Of a DNA stretch of 64,000 bases, positions 49,933 through 57,760 are shown piece after piece. The notes beneath the pieces are model-generated. The model had not been told where the DNA came from and did not search any database. It worked only from the letters and a program-made list of their open reading frames with translations. Each line of letters opens with the position of its first letter. Position 1 is the first letter of the stretch. Source of the stretch: Lacibacter cauensis (GTDB lineage: Bacteria > Bacteroidota > Bacteroidia > Chitinophagales > Chitinophagaceae); the NCBI RefSeq assembly GCF_007830055.1, contig NZ_VLLE01000006.1:62001-126000 (forward strand), given 5' to 3'. A program made the position numbers and the translations under genes.

Positions 49933-50376
49933 TTAGTTTTCCCAAGGAGCTTTACCGTCAACAGTTAAACCCATGCTGCGTGCAGTACCGGCAACCATGC
50001 TCATAGCACTTTCCAGTGTAAAGCAGTTGAGGTCAGGCATCTTATCTTTAGCAATTGCTTCGATTTGAGCCCAGGTAACTTTACCCACTTTTGCACGATT
50101 TGATTCTTTTGAACCTTTCTGGATTTTTGCTGCTTCCATTAATTGAATTGAAGCAGGTGCAGTTTTAATAACGAAGTCGAACGACTTGTCGGAGTAAACG
50201 GTGATCAAAACGGGAAGTACTTTACCCATTTTGTCTTGAGTTCTTGCATTAAACTGCTTGCAGAACTCCATGATGTTAAGACCCTTCGAACCAAGGGCCG
50301 GACCTACAGGAGGCGCAGGGTTTGCCTGACCACCTTTTACCTGCAGCTTCACAAATCCTGTGATTTCTTTTGCCAT
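49933..50376 (-). CDS. rplK: 50S ribosomal protein L11
   Basis: 147 residues from the ATG at 50376 ([20 protein letters not shown]), the standard L11 start; an in-frame ATG at 50430 would lie in the leader. It contains [19 protein letters not shown] and the C-terminal rRNA-binding half ending in [13 protein letters not shown]11 forms the GTPase-associated centre with 23S rRNA. It is the first gene of the rplKAJL unit. It has its own promoter and a leader hairpin, because a histone-like gene separates it from nusG. Confidence 0.99.
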   Translation of the reverse strand: MAKEITGFVKLQVKGGQANPAPPVGPALGSKGLNIMEFCKQFNARTQDKMGKVLPVLITVYSDKSFDFVIKTAPASIQLMEAAKIQKGSKESNRAKVGKVTWAQIEAIAKDKMPDLNCFTLESAMSMVAGTARSMGLTVDGKAPWEN

Positions 50377-50400
50377 TGTAAAAGTTTTTTTGGTGATAAC

Positions 50401-50420
50401 GTTCCGAAACCGATCGGAAC
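50401..50420 (-). promoter_or_regulatory. Leader hairpin of rplK
   Basis: GTTCCGA (50401-50407) pairs with TCGGAAC (50414-50420) around a 6-base loop, in the transcribed leader between the promoter and the L11 start. L1 binds this leader region in E. coli; whether this hairpin does so here is not shown. Confidence 0.5.
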
Positions 50421-50460
50421 TCCCAAACAAATAATTCTTCTAAAGAACTTTTTGGGACGG

Positions 50461-50491
50461 CAAAGGTAAGGCGCATTTCCTTACCAGCAAA
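50461..50491 (-). promoter_or_regulatory. rplK promoter
   Basis: On the minus strand: TTTG (50491-50488), 19 bases, TACCTTTG (50468-50461), a full consensus match. The predicted start near 50454 gives a leader of about 78 bases. The -7 box and the following CCGTCCC segment nearly repeat the promoter region at 54210-54228. Confidence 0.8.
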
Positions 50492-50668
50492 GGGTTTGAA
50501 GAAGAATTTTACGCTGCTTTTGTAACAAAAGTAAGCGCTGCAGCATGTTTGCTCTAAGAATTAGTTATAAAAAAAAGAGATGATTTTTTTACTGACTGAT
50601 TATTTTACTTTAATTTTTCAATTCAATTCACAATTACTCCCAAAAACAACTCTAAAAACGTAACACAC

Positions 50669-51157
50669 ATGGCAAAAGCAAAGAAAAAAGCTGCAAAAAA
50701 AGCCATTAAAAAAGCAGTAAAGAAGGTGGCTAAAAAAGCTGCTCCTAAAAAAGCAGCAAAAAAAGCAGCCCCCAAAAAAGCTGCTAAAAAAGCAAAAAAA
50801 GCGGCAGCCCCAAAAAAGAAAGTAGCTAAAAAGGCGGCTCCTAAAAAAGCAATTAAGAAAGTTGTAAAGAAAGCCGCTAAGAAAAAAACGGCTAAAAAAG
50901 CTGCTCCTAAAAAGGCAGTAAAGAAAGCAGCTCCTAAAAAAGCTGTAAAAAAAGCAACTCCCAAAAAAGCAGTAGCCAAAAAGCCAGCAGCTAAAAAAGC
51001 AGCTCCAAAGAAAAAAGCGGCTAAAGCAAAAGTAGCAGCAGCACCAGCTGTTGAAGCTCCTGCTCCCGCACCAGCTCCGGAACCTGTTCAGGCAGAACTT
51101 CCATTAGCAGAAGCTCCTGCAGCAGAAGAATCAAACGGTTCAGAAGCACAGGCATAA
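50669..51157 (+). CDS. Histone H1-like Lys/Ala-rich protein
   Basis: 162 residues. About 1-122 consist of Lys/Ala with Pro, in imperfect repeats around KKAAPKKA, resembling the C-terminal tail of eukaryotic histone H1 and bacterial H1-like (Hc2-type) proteins. The last 40 residues are acidic and Pro/Ala-rich (APAPAPEPVQAELPLAE). Such proteins bind DNA without sequence preference, so a chromosome-compacting role is likely. It lies on the opposite strand between nusG and rplK. It has its own terminator downstream. The repeats make it prone to length variation between strains. Confidence 0.85.
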   Translation: MAKAKKKAAKKAIKKAVKKVAKKAAPKKAAKKAAPKKAAKKAKKAAAPKKKVAKKAAPKKAIKKVVKKAAKKKTAKKAAPKKAVKKAAPKKAVKKATPKKAVAKKPAAKKAAPKKKAAKAKVAAAPAVEAPAPAPAPEPVQAELPLAEAPAAEESNGSEAQA

Positions 51158-51183
51158 AAGCTACATGTTAACGCATAAAAAAA

Positions 51184-51207
51184 CCCGCTCAAATGAGTGG
51201 GTTTTTT
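51184..51207. terminator. Bidirectional terminator between histone-like gene and nusG
   Basis: The stem CCCGCTC/GAGTGGG (51184-51190 and 51195-51201, one G-T) with loop AAAT is followed by TTTTTT on the plus strand; on the minus strand the run of A before the stem gives a T run. It can end both the histone-like gene and nusG. Confidence 0.88.
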
Positions 51208-51228
51208 ATTAGAATCAAATAGTATTTC

Positions 51229-51795
51229 TTAAGCTAATTTCTCAACCTGCATATAATTGAGTTCAACCGGTGTTGCACGTCCGAATACTTTTACTGCAAC
51301 TTTGAGCTTTTTCTTCTCGTCGTTTACTTCTTCAATTACACCGTTAAAGTCGTTGAATGGTCCGTCAATGATCTTGATGGTTTCGCCAACAATAAATGGC
51401 TCACTCATCGTCATACCGGTTGCATCAGCCATTTCATCCACTTTACCCAGCATTTTATTTACTTCTGCTTTACGTAAAGCAATGGGATTTTCTTTACCAA
51501 GGAAATGAATAACATTACTGGTGTTGCTGATGGTTTCACGGATGTCGTCACCCATTTTACCATTTTCAACCTCAATCATTACATAGCCGGGATAGAAGTT
51601 GCGCTCACGAACAACTTTTTTACCGTTAGCAACTTTATACACTTTTTCAACCGGAAGAAAGACTTGTTTTACGATATGGCTCCATCCATTTCGTGAAATT
51701 TCTTTATCAAGGTACTCTTTCACCTTCTTCTCTTTGCCGCTCACGACACGAAGCACATACCACTTGCTGGTTTCCACATTGGCGGTTTCTGACAT
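51229..51795 (-). CDS. nusG: Transcription termination/antitermination factor NusG
   Basis: 188 residues: N-terminal NGN domain with KWYVLRVVSGKEKKVKEYL, RNFYPGYVMIEV and FLGKENPIALRKAEV, and a C-terminal KOW domain with IKIIDGPFNDFNGVIEEVND. NusG binds the RNA polymerase clamp and links it to Rho or the ribosome. It follows secE by 2 bases. Unlike in E. coli, transcription to rplK is stopped by the terminator after it. Confidence 0.98.
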   Translation of the reverse strand: MSETANVETSKWYVLRVVSGKEKKVKEYLDKEISRNGWSHIVKQVFLPVEKVYKVANGKKVVRERNFYPGYVMIEVENGKMGDDIRETISNTSNVIHFLGKENPIALRKAEVNKMLGKVDEMADATGMTMSEPFIVGETIKIIDGPFNDFNGVIEEVNDEKKKLKVAVKVFGRATPVELNYMQVEKLA

Positions 51796-51798
51796 AGA

Positions 51799-51996
51799 TT
51801 ACGATTTGAAGAATGAATAAAAGAATTGAAGTGCGCTGGCAATACCAAGATCCATTACCCAAACAATAGCGGTAATGATGAGTGTAGCAATAAGCACAAT
51901 CATTGTAGATTGTTGTAATTGCTGCCAGGTAGGCCAGGTTACTTTTTCGAGCAACTCCCTGTAAGAGTCTCTGAAATAAGCGGATACTTTGTTCAT
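51799..51996 (-). CDS. secE: Preprotein translocase subunit SecE
   Basis: 65 residues: short amphipathic N-terminal helix (YFRDSYRELLEKVTWPTW, with the conserved WPTW) and a single transmembrane helix (about 34-58, VLIATLIITAIVWVMDLGI). It stabilises SecY in the inner membrane. The single-span form is normal for Bacteroidota. It lies between tRNA-Trp and nusG, the standard place. Confidence 0.97.
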   Translation of the reverse strand: MNKVSAYFRDSYRELLEKVTWPTWQQLQQSTMIVLIATLIITAIVWVMDLGIASALQFFYSFFKS

Positions 51997-52089
51997 CAGT
52001 GTAATTTGATTTTGTGAAGTTGAAAACCAAATTCACCAACAACCCGGTTAAAACAACCGGACTGTTGATGAATTTTCAGATTTACTTCG

Positions 52090-52160
52090 CACGGGCACTA
52101 GGATTCGAACCCAGATCAAAGGTTTTGGAGACCCGTATGCTACCGTTGCACCATGCCCGT
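52090..52160 (-). tRNA. tRNA-Trp (CCA)
   Basis: On the minus strand, acceptor ACGGGCA pairs with TGCCCGT; the anticodon loop CTCCAAA gives CCA (Trp); T-arm GGGTTCGAATCC. One mismatch closes the anticodon stem. It is inserted between tuf and secE, where E. coli has no tRNA. Confidence 0.95.
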
Positions 52161-52252
52161 AGAAAACTAAAAGCTATTCCTTTAACGGAACAGCTTTTAG
52201 TTATATGTTGCAAATGTACATCATTTACTAAAGCTAAAAGCCCTGCCTTAGC

Positions 52253-53440
52253 TTATTTTAAAATTTCAGTTACCTGACCTGCACCTACTGTACGGCCACC
52301 TTCACGAATCGCAAACTTCAAACCTTTTTCCATCGCAATTGGCTGGATAAGTTTTACAGTAAGGTTTGTGTTATCGCCAGGCATAACCATTTCAGTACCT
52401 GCTGGTAATTCTACTTCACCAGTAACGTCTGTTGTACGGAAGTAGAACTGAGGACGGTATTTTTGGAAGAACGGAGTGTGACGACCACCTTCTTCTTTGC
52501 TCAATACGTAAACTTCACCTTTAAACTCAGTATGAGGAGTGATAGATTTAGGAGCACAGATAACCATACCACGACGGATATCTTTCTTCTCAATACCACG
52601 GAGGAGGAGACCTGCGTTGTCACCAGCCTGACCTTGATCTAAGAGTTTCTTGAACATTTCAACACCGGTAACAGTAGAACTCATTGGAGCTTCCATCAAA
52701 CCAACGATTTCAACAGCTTCACCTACTTTAATGATACCACGCTCGATACGACCAGTAGCTACAGTACCACGACCAGTGATTGAGAACACGTCTTCAACAC
52801 TCATCAGGAATGGCATATCAACCGGACGGGGAGGCAGAGGAATGTAAGTATCTACAGCTTCCATCAATTCTTCTACTTTAGCAACCCACTTAGCTTCGCC
52901 AGCCAAAGCGCCGGTAGCAGAACCTTGGATGATTGGAGTATTGTCACCATCAAAGCCATAAGAGCTTAACAGGTCACGGATTTCCATTTCAACCAGTTCA
53001 AGAAGTTCAGCATCTTCAACCAGATCTACTTTATTCATAAACACAACAATCTTAGGTACACCTACCTGGCGTGCCAAAAGGATGTGTTCTTTTGTTTGAG
53101 GCATAGGACCATCAGTTGCAGCTACTACGAGGATAGCACCATCCATCTGCGCAGCACCAGTGATCATGTTTTTTACGTAGTCAGCGTGACCAGGACAATC
53201 TACGTGTGCGTAGTGACGGTTTGCTGTTTGGTATTCTACGTGTGCAGTATTGATAGTGATACCACGCTCTTTTTCTTCAGGCGCACCATCAATTTCATCA
53301 TATTTCTTTGCCTGAGCCAGACCTTTCTTAGAAAGGATGTCTGTGATAGCTGCAGTCAAAGTGGTTTTACCATGATCAACGTGACCAATGGTACCAACGT
53401 TTACGTGGGGTTTTTCCCGCTTAAAGGTCTCTTTAGACAT
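52253..53440 (-). CDS. tuf: Elongation factor Tu
   Basis: 395 residues. G-domain motifs are complete: GHVDHGKT at 19-26 (G1), the [11 protein letters not shown] switch I segment, DCPGHADYV (G3), NKVD (G4), and GSATGAL (G5). The C-terminal domains end in [17 protein letters not shown]-Tu carries aminoacyl-tRNA to the ribosome. It follows the four-tRNA array Thr-Tyr-Gly-Thr, as the E. coli tufB does. The 147-base leader before it may allow processing of the tRNA-tuf transcript. Confidence 0.99.
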   Translation of the reverse strand: MSKETFKREKPHVNVGTIGHVDHGKTTLTAAITDILSKKGLAQAKKYDEIDGAPEEKERGITINTAHVEYQTANRHYAHVDCPGHADYVKNMITGAAQMDGAILVVAATDGPMPQTKEHILLARQVGVPKIVVFMNKVDLVEDAELLELVEMEIRDLLSSYGFDGDNTPIIQGSATGALAGEAKWVAKVEELMEAVDTYIPLPPRPVDMPFLMSVEDVFSITGRGTVATGRIERGIIKVGEAVEIVGLMEAPMSSTVTGVEMFKKLLDQGQAGDNAGLLLRGIEKKDIRRGMVICAPKSITPHTEFKGEVYVLSKEEGGRHTPFFQKYRPQFYFRTTDVTGEVELPAGTEMVMPGDNTNLTVKLIQPIAMEKGLKFAIREGGRTVGAGQVTEILK

Positions 53441-53587
53441 CTTATTTTGTTTTAAAATTTGTGTTTACAAAAACTGTTAAACTCTTTTATGTTATCGGCA
53501 ACAGTGCACTATTGAACATTGTTGCGTCGCACATTTCATCGTTTTAATTTTCACTCAACTGTTTAAGGCCAGGCATCAAACATACTG

Positions 53588-53659
<72 letters not shown>

Positions 53660-53711
53660 TGGTAGAGTTTTAGTGAAATTTCTCACCTCTAACTTCAAAA
53701 GAACTTACTGG

Positions 53712-53784
53712 AGCGGGAGACGAGGCTCGAACTCGCCACCTATAGCTTGGAAGGCTATCGCTCTACCAAATGAGCTACTCCCGC
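53712..53784 (-). tRNA. tRNA-Gly (TCC)
   Basis: On the minus strand, acceptor GCGGGAG pairs with CTCCCGC; the anticodon loop CTTCCAA gives TCC; T-arm GAGTTCGAGCCTC. Third in the Thr-Tyr-Gly-Thr array, matching E. coli glyT. Confidence 0.96.
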
Positions 53785-53898
53785 AATACAATTTGAAAAT
53801 TTGAAAAATGATCCGTTTTACACAATCATCTTCAAATTTTCAAACACAAAAGAACTTTACTAAGGTCAAACTATCCGATTATATTTCAAATAGTGCTG

Positions 53899-53981
53899 TG
53901 GGCAGGAGAGGATTCGAACCTCTGAAGTCGAAAGACAGCGGATTTACAGTCCGCCCCATTTGGCCGCTCTGGAACCTGCCC
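53899..53981 (-). tRNA. tRNA-Tyr (GTA)
   Basis: An 83-base tRNA with the long variable arm of tRNA-Tyr; acceptor GGGCAGG pairs with CCTGCCC; anticodon stem-loop GCGGA-CTGTAAA-TCCGC gives GTA. Second in the array, matching E. coli tyrU. Confidence 0.96.
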
Positions 53982-53993
53982 TAAAAAACCAAG

Positions 53994-54066
53994 AGCCACT
54001 TGTCGGACTCGAACCAACGACCTGCTGATTACAAATCAGCTGCTCTACCAACTGAGCTAAAGTGGC
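53994..54066 (-). tRNA. tRNA-Thr (TGT)
   Basis: On the minus strand, acceptor GCCACTT pairs with AAGTGGC; the anticodon stem-loop GCTGA-TTTGTAA-TCAGC gives TGT. First in the array, matching E. coli thrU. Spacing to tRNA-Tyr is only 12 bases, so all four are processed from one transcript. Confidence 0.96.
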
Positions 54067-54219
54067 AATTTTATTTTACTTTTTTCTAAAAAACCAGGTA
54101 AGATTGATGTGCCGGATGGCCGGGCAGATTAAAAACTCAATCAAACCTTATCAGTTAAAAGTCAATACTGTAAAGAACTTTTTGCTGCTTTGAAGCATGC
54201 CCCCTGTTTTTTGGGAAGG

Positions 54220-54227
54220 CAAAGGTA
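54220..54227 (-). promoter_or_regulatory. -7 element of the tRNA-tuf promoter
   Basis: TACCTTTG on the minus strand (54227-54220) matches TAnnTTTG. No good -33 TTTG at the right spacing is seen. The box and its surroundings (54210-54228) match the rplK promoter in 18 of 19 positions, which supports the call. Confidence 0.55.
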
Positions 54228-54300
54228 ATGGAAAACAACAAACCGAAAAATTTTTACAAAAAAAATATCAGGATTTTTATAAGAAAGTTGAAAGCAAAAA

Positions 54301-54328
54301 AAAGCCCTCCGTTTGCGGTGGGCTTTTA
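54301..54328 (-). terminator. hpf terminator
   Basis: AAAAGCCC (54301-54308) pairs with GGGCTTTT (54321-54328), with a smaller CCG/CGG stem inside; a T run follows on the minus strand. It lies 10 bases after the hpf stop. Confidence 0.88.
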
Positions 54329-54337
54329 AATGATTTT

Positions 54338-54640
54338 TTAGAGATCGTATTGCTTTTCTTTTTTTCGCTTTAATTGGGTTATGAGCGAATCTAATGCTTC
54401 ATCAAAAGACTGCTCGAATGATTTGGACGTTTGCTTAACGAATAGATGCTGTTTTGGGACGTGTACTTTAATTTCTGCTACTTTGTCTTTAATGTTGTGA
54501 ACTACATTGTCGAGCTTTAAAAACACATCAACCTTCGTGATCCTGTCGTGAAAGTTGTAAAGTTTCTGCACTCTCTGTTTAACATACTCGATCAGTTTTG
54601 CGTCTGCGTCAAAACGTACGGTTTGGATCTTAACGGTCAT
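54338..54640 (-). CDS. hpf: Ribosome hibernation promoting factor (HPF/RaiA family)
   Basis: 100 residues from the ATG at 54640 (MTVKIQTVRFDADAKLIEYV), the usual start; an ATG 37 codons upstream gives an unlikely extension. The beta-alpha-beta-beta-beta-alpha pattern with DRITKVDVFLKLDNVV and VAEIKVHVPKQHLFVKQ is the short HPF/RaiA family. It binds the 30S decoding site and stores ribosomes in stationary phase. It lies between xerC and the tRNA array, and a terminator closes it. The C-terminus is Lys-rich without the long-form dimerisation domain. Confidence 0.92.
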   Translation of the reverse strand: MTVKIQTVRFDADAKLIEYVKQRVQKLYNFHDRITKVDVFLKLDNVVHNIKDKVAEIKVHVPKQHLFVKQTSKSFEQSFDEALDSLITQLKRKKEKQYDL

Positions 54641-54802
54641 AGCGTTCCAAATTTTAGCTAGTGAATAATAATGTGAAAGAACTGGTTTTTCTGGTTTTGG
54701 GTACAGCATTTTCCAGTGATAACAAGTTACGGCAGCAGGCGCATTTTTCAAAATATTTTTTACGTTTAACAGGCATTTTAACAGACATCTTGTATCAGCA
54801 AG

Positions 54803-55714
54803 CTAAGCTTTAGGATGTGCCTTTTTATGAATATCCTTCAACTTGTCAATCGTATTATGTGTGTACACCTGCGTTGCAGCTAAACTGCTATGGCCAAGCA
54901 ATTCCTTAACAGCATTCAGCTCTGCCCCATTGTTCATTAAATGTGTGGCAAATGTGTGACGCAACACATGCGGACTTCGCTTTTCGATTGTTGTAACGAG
55001 CGAGAGGTATTTTTTTACAACTAATTGCACATATTTCGGATAGAGTTTTCTTCCCTTGTCGTTAATTAAAAATAATTCCAGCCCATCGTTCTCACCAAAC
55101 TTCTCTTTTCGCTTCTGCAAATAGTTTTTTATTTCCTGCTGTGTTTCTAACGAAAGAGGAATCAACCTTTCTTTATTACCCTTTCCCAATATTTTCAATT
55201 GTGCTTTTTGTAAGTTCACCTGGCTTTGTTTCAAGCCAATGAGCTCACTTAAACGCATGCCTGACGCATACAACAATTGAAGAATCATTTTCTCCAACAC
55301 CCCCTCCCAATTATCGGGAAACTCAACATGTGCAAAAAGCAGCTCCGTATCTTTTTGATCAACAAATGATGGCAGCCGTTTACTTACTTTGGGCGTTACA
55401 ATTGTGGTCATTGGAGAAGTAGTAATTTCTCCCTGCCTTAAATGATATTTAAAATAAGACCGCAGAGATGAAATACGGCGGTTGAGCGATTTTGATGATA
55501 ATCCCTCTTCCTTTTGCTTAGCCAGCCAGCTACGAATGAACGTAGGCTTAATTTCTGCTAAAGACAGGTTGCCAAATGAGGAGGAAAGATATTCGTAAAA
55601 AAACTGAAGATCGTCCTGGTACGATCGAATAGTGTGTGGCGAATACCTTTTTTCAAACTTCAGGTAATCGATAAATGCCTGGATTTGTGGATCTGTATGA
55701 AATTCCATAAACAC
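54803..55714 (-). CDS. XerC/XerD-like tyrosine recombinase
   Basis: 303 residues, chromosomal Xer length. N-terminal SAM-like domain (FIDYLKFEKRYSPHTIRSY), C-terminal catalytic domain with SGMRLSELIGL (Arg near 174), LGKGNKERLIP (Lys), HVLRHTFATHL (His-x-x-Arg), LGHSSLAATQVYTHN (His and the Tyr nucleophile). It probably resolves chromosome dimers at dif. It lies between rpsU and hpf, a conserved Bacteroidota order, so it is not the integrase of the ICE. The start could also be the ATG two codons in (55708). Confidence 0.93.
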   Translation of the reverse strand: MFMEFHTDPQIQAFIDYLKFEKRYSPHTIRSYQDDLQFFYEYLSSSFGNLSLAEIKPTFIRSWLAKQKEEGLSSKSLNRRISSLRSYFKYHLRQGEITTSPMTTIVTPKVSKRLPSFVDQKDTELLFAHVEFPDNWEGVLEKMILQLLYASGMRLSELIGLKQSQVNLQKAQLKILGKGNKERLIPLSLETQQEIKNYLQKRKEKFGENDGLELFLINDKGRKLYPKYVQLVVKKYLSLVTTIEKRSPHVLRHTFATHLMNNGAELNAVKELLGHSSLAATQVYTHNTIDKLKDIHKKAHPKA

Positions 55715-55775
55715 GAATAGCCGTAAAGTTATATAACTCTACGGCTATTTGCTATTATTTGATAAGACTGGAATC

Positions 55776-55973
55776 TTATAATTCGATCTTACCGCTGGCG
55801 ATCTGTTGTTTGTAGATTGCCTTTAACACCTGACCTCTGCGTTGAACAGAAGGCTTTGTGTACGATTGACGCTCACGCAACTGAAGCAGAACCTTACTCT
55901 TTTCGAATTTCTTCTTGTACTTTTTCAGCGCCTTGTCAATATTTTCGCAATCTTTAGAATCGATAATCAGCAT
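55776..55973 (-). CDS. rpsU: 30S ribosomal protein S21
   Basis: 65 residues: MLIIDSKDCENIDKALKKYK, then QLRERQSYTKPSVQRRGQVL, the S21 family. In Bacteroidota, S21 helps hide the anti-Shine-Dalgarno end of 16S rRNA (Flavobacterium johnsoniae work). This gene is preceded by a perfect Shine-Dalgarno, exceptional in the window, which fits autocontrol by free S21. It heads the minus-strand cluster; xerC follows after 61 bases. Confidence 0.98.
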   Translation of the reverse strand: MLIIDSKDCENIDKALKKYKKKFEKSKVLLQLRERQSYTKPSVQRRGQVLKAIYKQQIASGKIEL

Positions 55974-55980
55974 AATTAGA

Positions 55981-55990
55981 TACCTCCTTT
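55981..55990 (-). promoter_or_regulatory. Strong Shine-Dalgarno of rpsU
   Basis: AAAGGAGGTA on the minus strand, with GGAGG 9 bases before the ATG. Nearly all other genes here lack such a site, so it probably decides the start and the regulation of rpsU. Confidence 0.85.
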
Positions 55991-56006
55991 AAGGAATTTT
56001 GAGGCG

Positions 56007-56014
56007 CAAAGATA
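56007..56014 (-). promoter_or_regulatory. -7 element of rpsU promoter
   Basis: TATCTTTG on the minus strand (56014-56007) fits TAnnTTTG. TTTG copies upstream (56028-56025 and 56032-56029) have shorter spacing than usual (10 and 14 bases), so the -33 element is uncertain. Confidence 0.5.
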
Positions 56015-56165
56015 GGGGAATCAGCAAACAAAAACTGCTTAGATCGAATTATTTTCTAGATTTCTGGGTATTTTCTTTCCATCGCTGAACCTGACAAAAG
56101 GAACATTCAGAGATAACCTCGAAATATCCGTTGATTATCACAGAGAAAAGCTGGTATTTTGCAAT

Positions 56166-56753
56166 ATGTTCACTGGAATTATTGAAGCCGTCGGCACTGT
56201 AACAGAAGTGTTGGAAAACGGAAGTAACAGAAGCTTTTGGATCAAATCCTCTATTTCAAATCAGTTAAAGATCGATCAAAGCGTGGCACACGATGGCGTT
56301 TGCCTGACTGTTGACGACTTAAAAGACGATATGCACCGGGTTACTGCAGTAAAGGAAACATTAGGTAAAACCAATCTTGCTACATGGGCTCTATACCGTT
56401 TAATTAATCTTGAGCGGAGTATGCTCATGAACGGCAGACTTGATGGGCACCTTGTTCAGGGGCATGTTGATACGACAGGCAATTGTATAGCAGTAAAGGA
56501 AGAGGCCGGCAGCTGGCTCTACACCTTTTCGTTTCCCGAACAGTTTGCCAACCTCTTGGTGGAAAAAGGTTCAGCTTCAATCAACGGAACAAGCCTTACT
56601 GTTTTTAATGTGCAACGAAACAGTTTCGAAGTTGCTATCATCCCTTATACTTACGAGCATACTAATATTCATCAATTACAGCCAGGATCGCCCGTAAACC
56701 TGGAGTTTGATATTATTGGCAAATATGTTTTACGAAATACGCAATTACAATAA
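56166..56753 (+). CDS. ribE: Riboflavin synthase alpha subunit
   Basis: 195 residues made of two similar lumazine-binding domains: MFTGIIEAVGTVTEV with SVAHDGVCLTV in the first, and GRLDGHLVQGHVDTTGNC with SASINGTSLTV in the second. The enzyme dismutates 6,7-dimethyl-8-ribityllumazine to riboflavin, as a trimer in the cytoplasm. No FMN riboswitch is seen in the 192-base gap before it. It stands alone; other rib genes are not in the window. Confidence 0.97.
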   Translation: MFTGIIEAVGTVTEVLENGSNRSFWIKSSISNQLKIDQSVAHDGVCLTVDDLKDDMHRVTAVKETLGKTNLATWALYRLINLERSMLMNGRLDGHLVQGHVDTTGNCIAVKEEAGSWLYTFSFPEQFANLLVEKGSASINGTSLTVFNVQRNSFEVAIIPYTYEHTNIHQLQPGSPVNLEFDIIGKYVLRNTQLQ

Positions 56754-56842
56754 CCAATATTGTTTATAGCCAGCAGCTTAAACGTATTGGTTCGTTTACG
56801 AAAAACTGCTGATATTTAACCATATCAAACCTCTGCCTTAAA

Positions 56843-57760
56843 ATGCCACAAGTTTCAATTTTAATACCTGTAATGAATGAGGCAGAGAATATTGTGCCCC
56901 TCTATCATGAAATAAAGAAATACAGTCCGGAGGATTTTGAACTTATTTTTATTAACGACGGTAGTACCGATGATACTTTTTCGGCAATTAAGCAACTCTA
57001 TTTAACAGACAGCCGTGTAAAATGCATCTCATTCTCAAGAAACTTTGGCCACCAAAATGCGTTAATGGCTGGAATTGATTATGCAACGGGAAGCCATATT
57101 GTTACAATGGATGGCGACTTGCAGCATCCTCCATCATTTATACCACAAATTCTGGAACAGTTACAAAATGGTTACGATGTTGTATTAACAAAGCGCAGAA
57201 AAACTGCAAATCAAGGATTTTTGAAAAAACTATTAACCAAACTCTTTTATAAACTGATAAATTTTCTTTCGGATGTTCCAATAGAAGAAAACGTCTCCGA
57301 CTTTAGAGGTTTTTCCAGAAAAGTAATGCATACTATTCGAAAATTTGAGGAGCGGGATCTTTTTCTGAGAGGAGTTTTTAGCTGGGTAGGTTACAGAAGA
57401 ACGATTATTCCTTTTGATGCGCCGTCCAGACTTCATGGAAAAAGCAAATACAACTTTACAGCTATGATTCGGTTAGGACTGAAAGGAACAACTTCTTTTA
57501 GTTTTAAACCTCTCCGCATTTCATTACTGATTGGATCAATCGTTTCGCTTATATCCTTTCTTCTTCTTGCAATAACTGTTATCAATTACTTTCAAGGTAA
57601 AACAGTGCCAGGTTGGGCATCACTAATGACCGTAGTTACCTTTATGGGAGGTATTCAATTACTTGTTTTTGGGTTAATGGGAGAATATATTGCCAGCCTT
57701 TTTAGAGAAAGTAAAAAAAGACCATTGTACATTATTGATGAAATGATCAATGTTGACTAA
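56843..57760 (+). CDS. GT2 polyprenyl-phosphate glycosyltransferase (DPM1/GtrB-like)
   Basis: 305 residues. GT-A domain with VSILIPVMNEAENIVPLYHE, FINDGSTDDTF, and the metal-binding MDGDLQHPP near 92-100; two C-terminal membrane helices (about 230-255 and 265-290) and a short tail. This is the DPM1/GtrB/ArnC-type family, which puts a sugar on undecaprenyl or dolichyl phosphate for use by membrane GT-C enzymes. The nearby membrane proteins at 59676 and 61820 could be users of such a donor. The stop overlaps that of the convergent GNAT gene by 4 bases. Confidence 0.93.
   Translation: MPQVSILIPVMNEAENIVPLYHEIKKYSPEDFELIFINDGSTDDTFSAIKQLYLTDSRVKCISFSRNFGHQNALMAGIDYATGSHIVTMDGDLQHPPSFIPQILEQLQNGYDVVLTKRRKTANQGFLKKLLTKLFYKLINFLSDVPIEENVSDFRGFSRKVMHTIRKFEERDLFLRGVFSWVGYRRTIIPFDAPSRLHGKSKYNFTAMIRLGLKGTTSFSFKPLRISLLIGSIVSLISFLLLAITVINYFQGKTVPGWASLMTVVTFMGGIQLLVFGLMGEYIASLFRESKKRPLYIIDEMINVD

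Noticed and set aside
50623-50979. Minus-strand open frame rich in Phe/Ala/Leu opposite the histone-like gene
   Set aside because: It is the shadow of Lys/Ala codon repeats on the plus strand; no promoter or homology supports it.
50680-51030. Repetitive DNA that could suggest a CRISPR or satellite array
   Set aside because: The repeats are Lys/Ala/Pro codons of one reading frame, irregular in length and without spacers. No CRISPR array is visible in the window.
54803-55714. Tyrosine recombinase considered as the ICE integrase
   Set aside because: It lies about 30 kb from the element, between rpsU and hpf, a conserved chromosomal order, and has the length and motifs of XerC/XerD.
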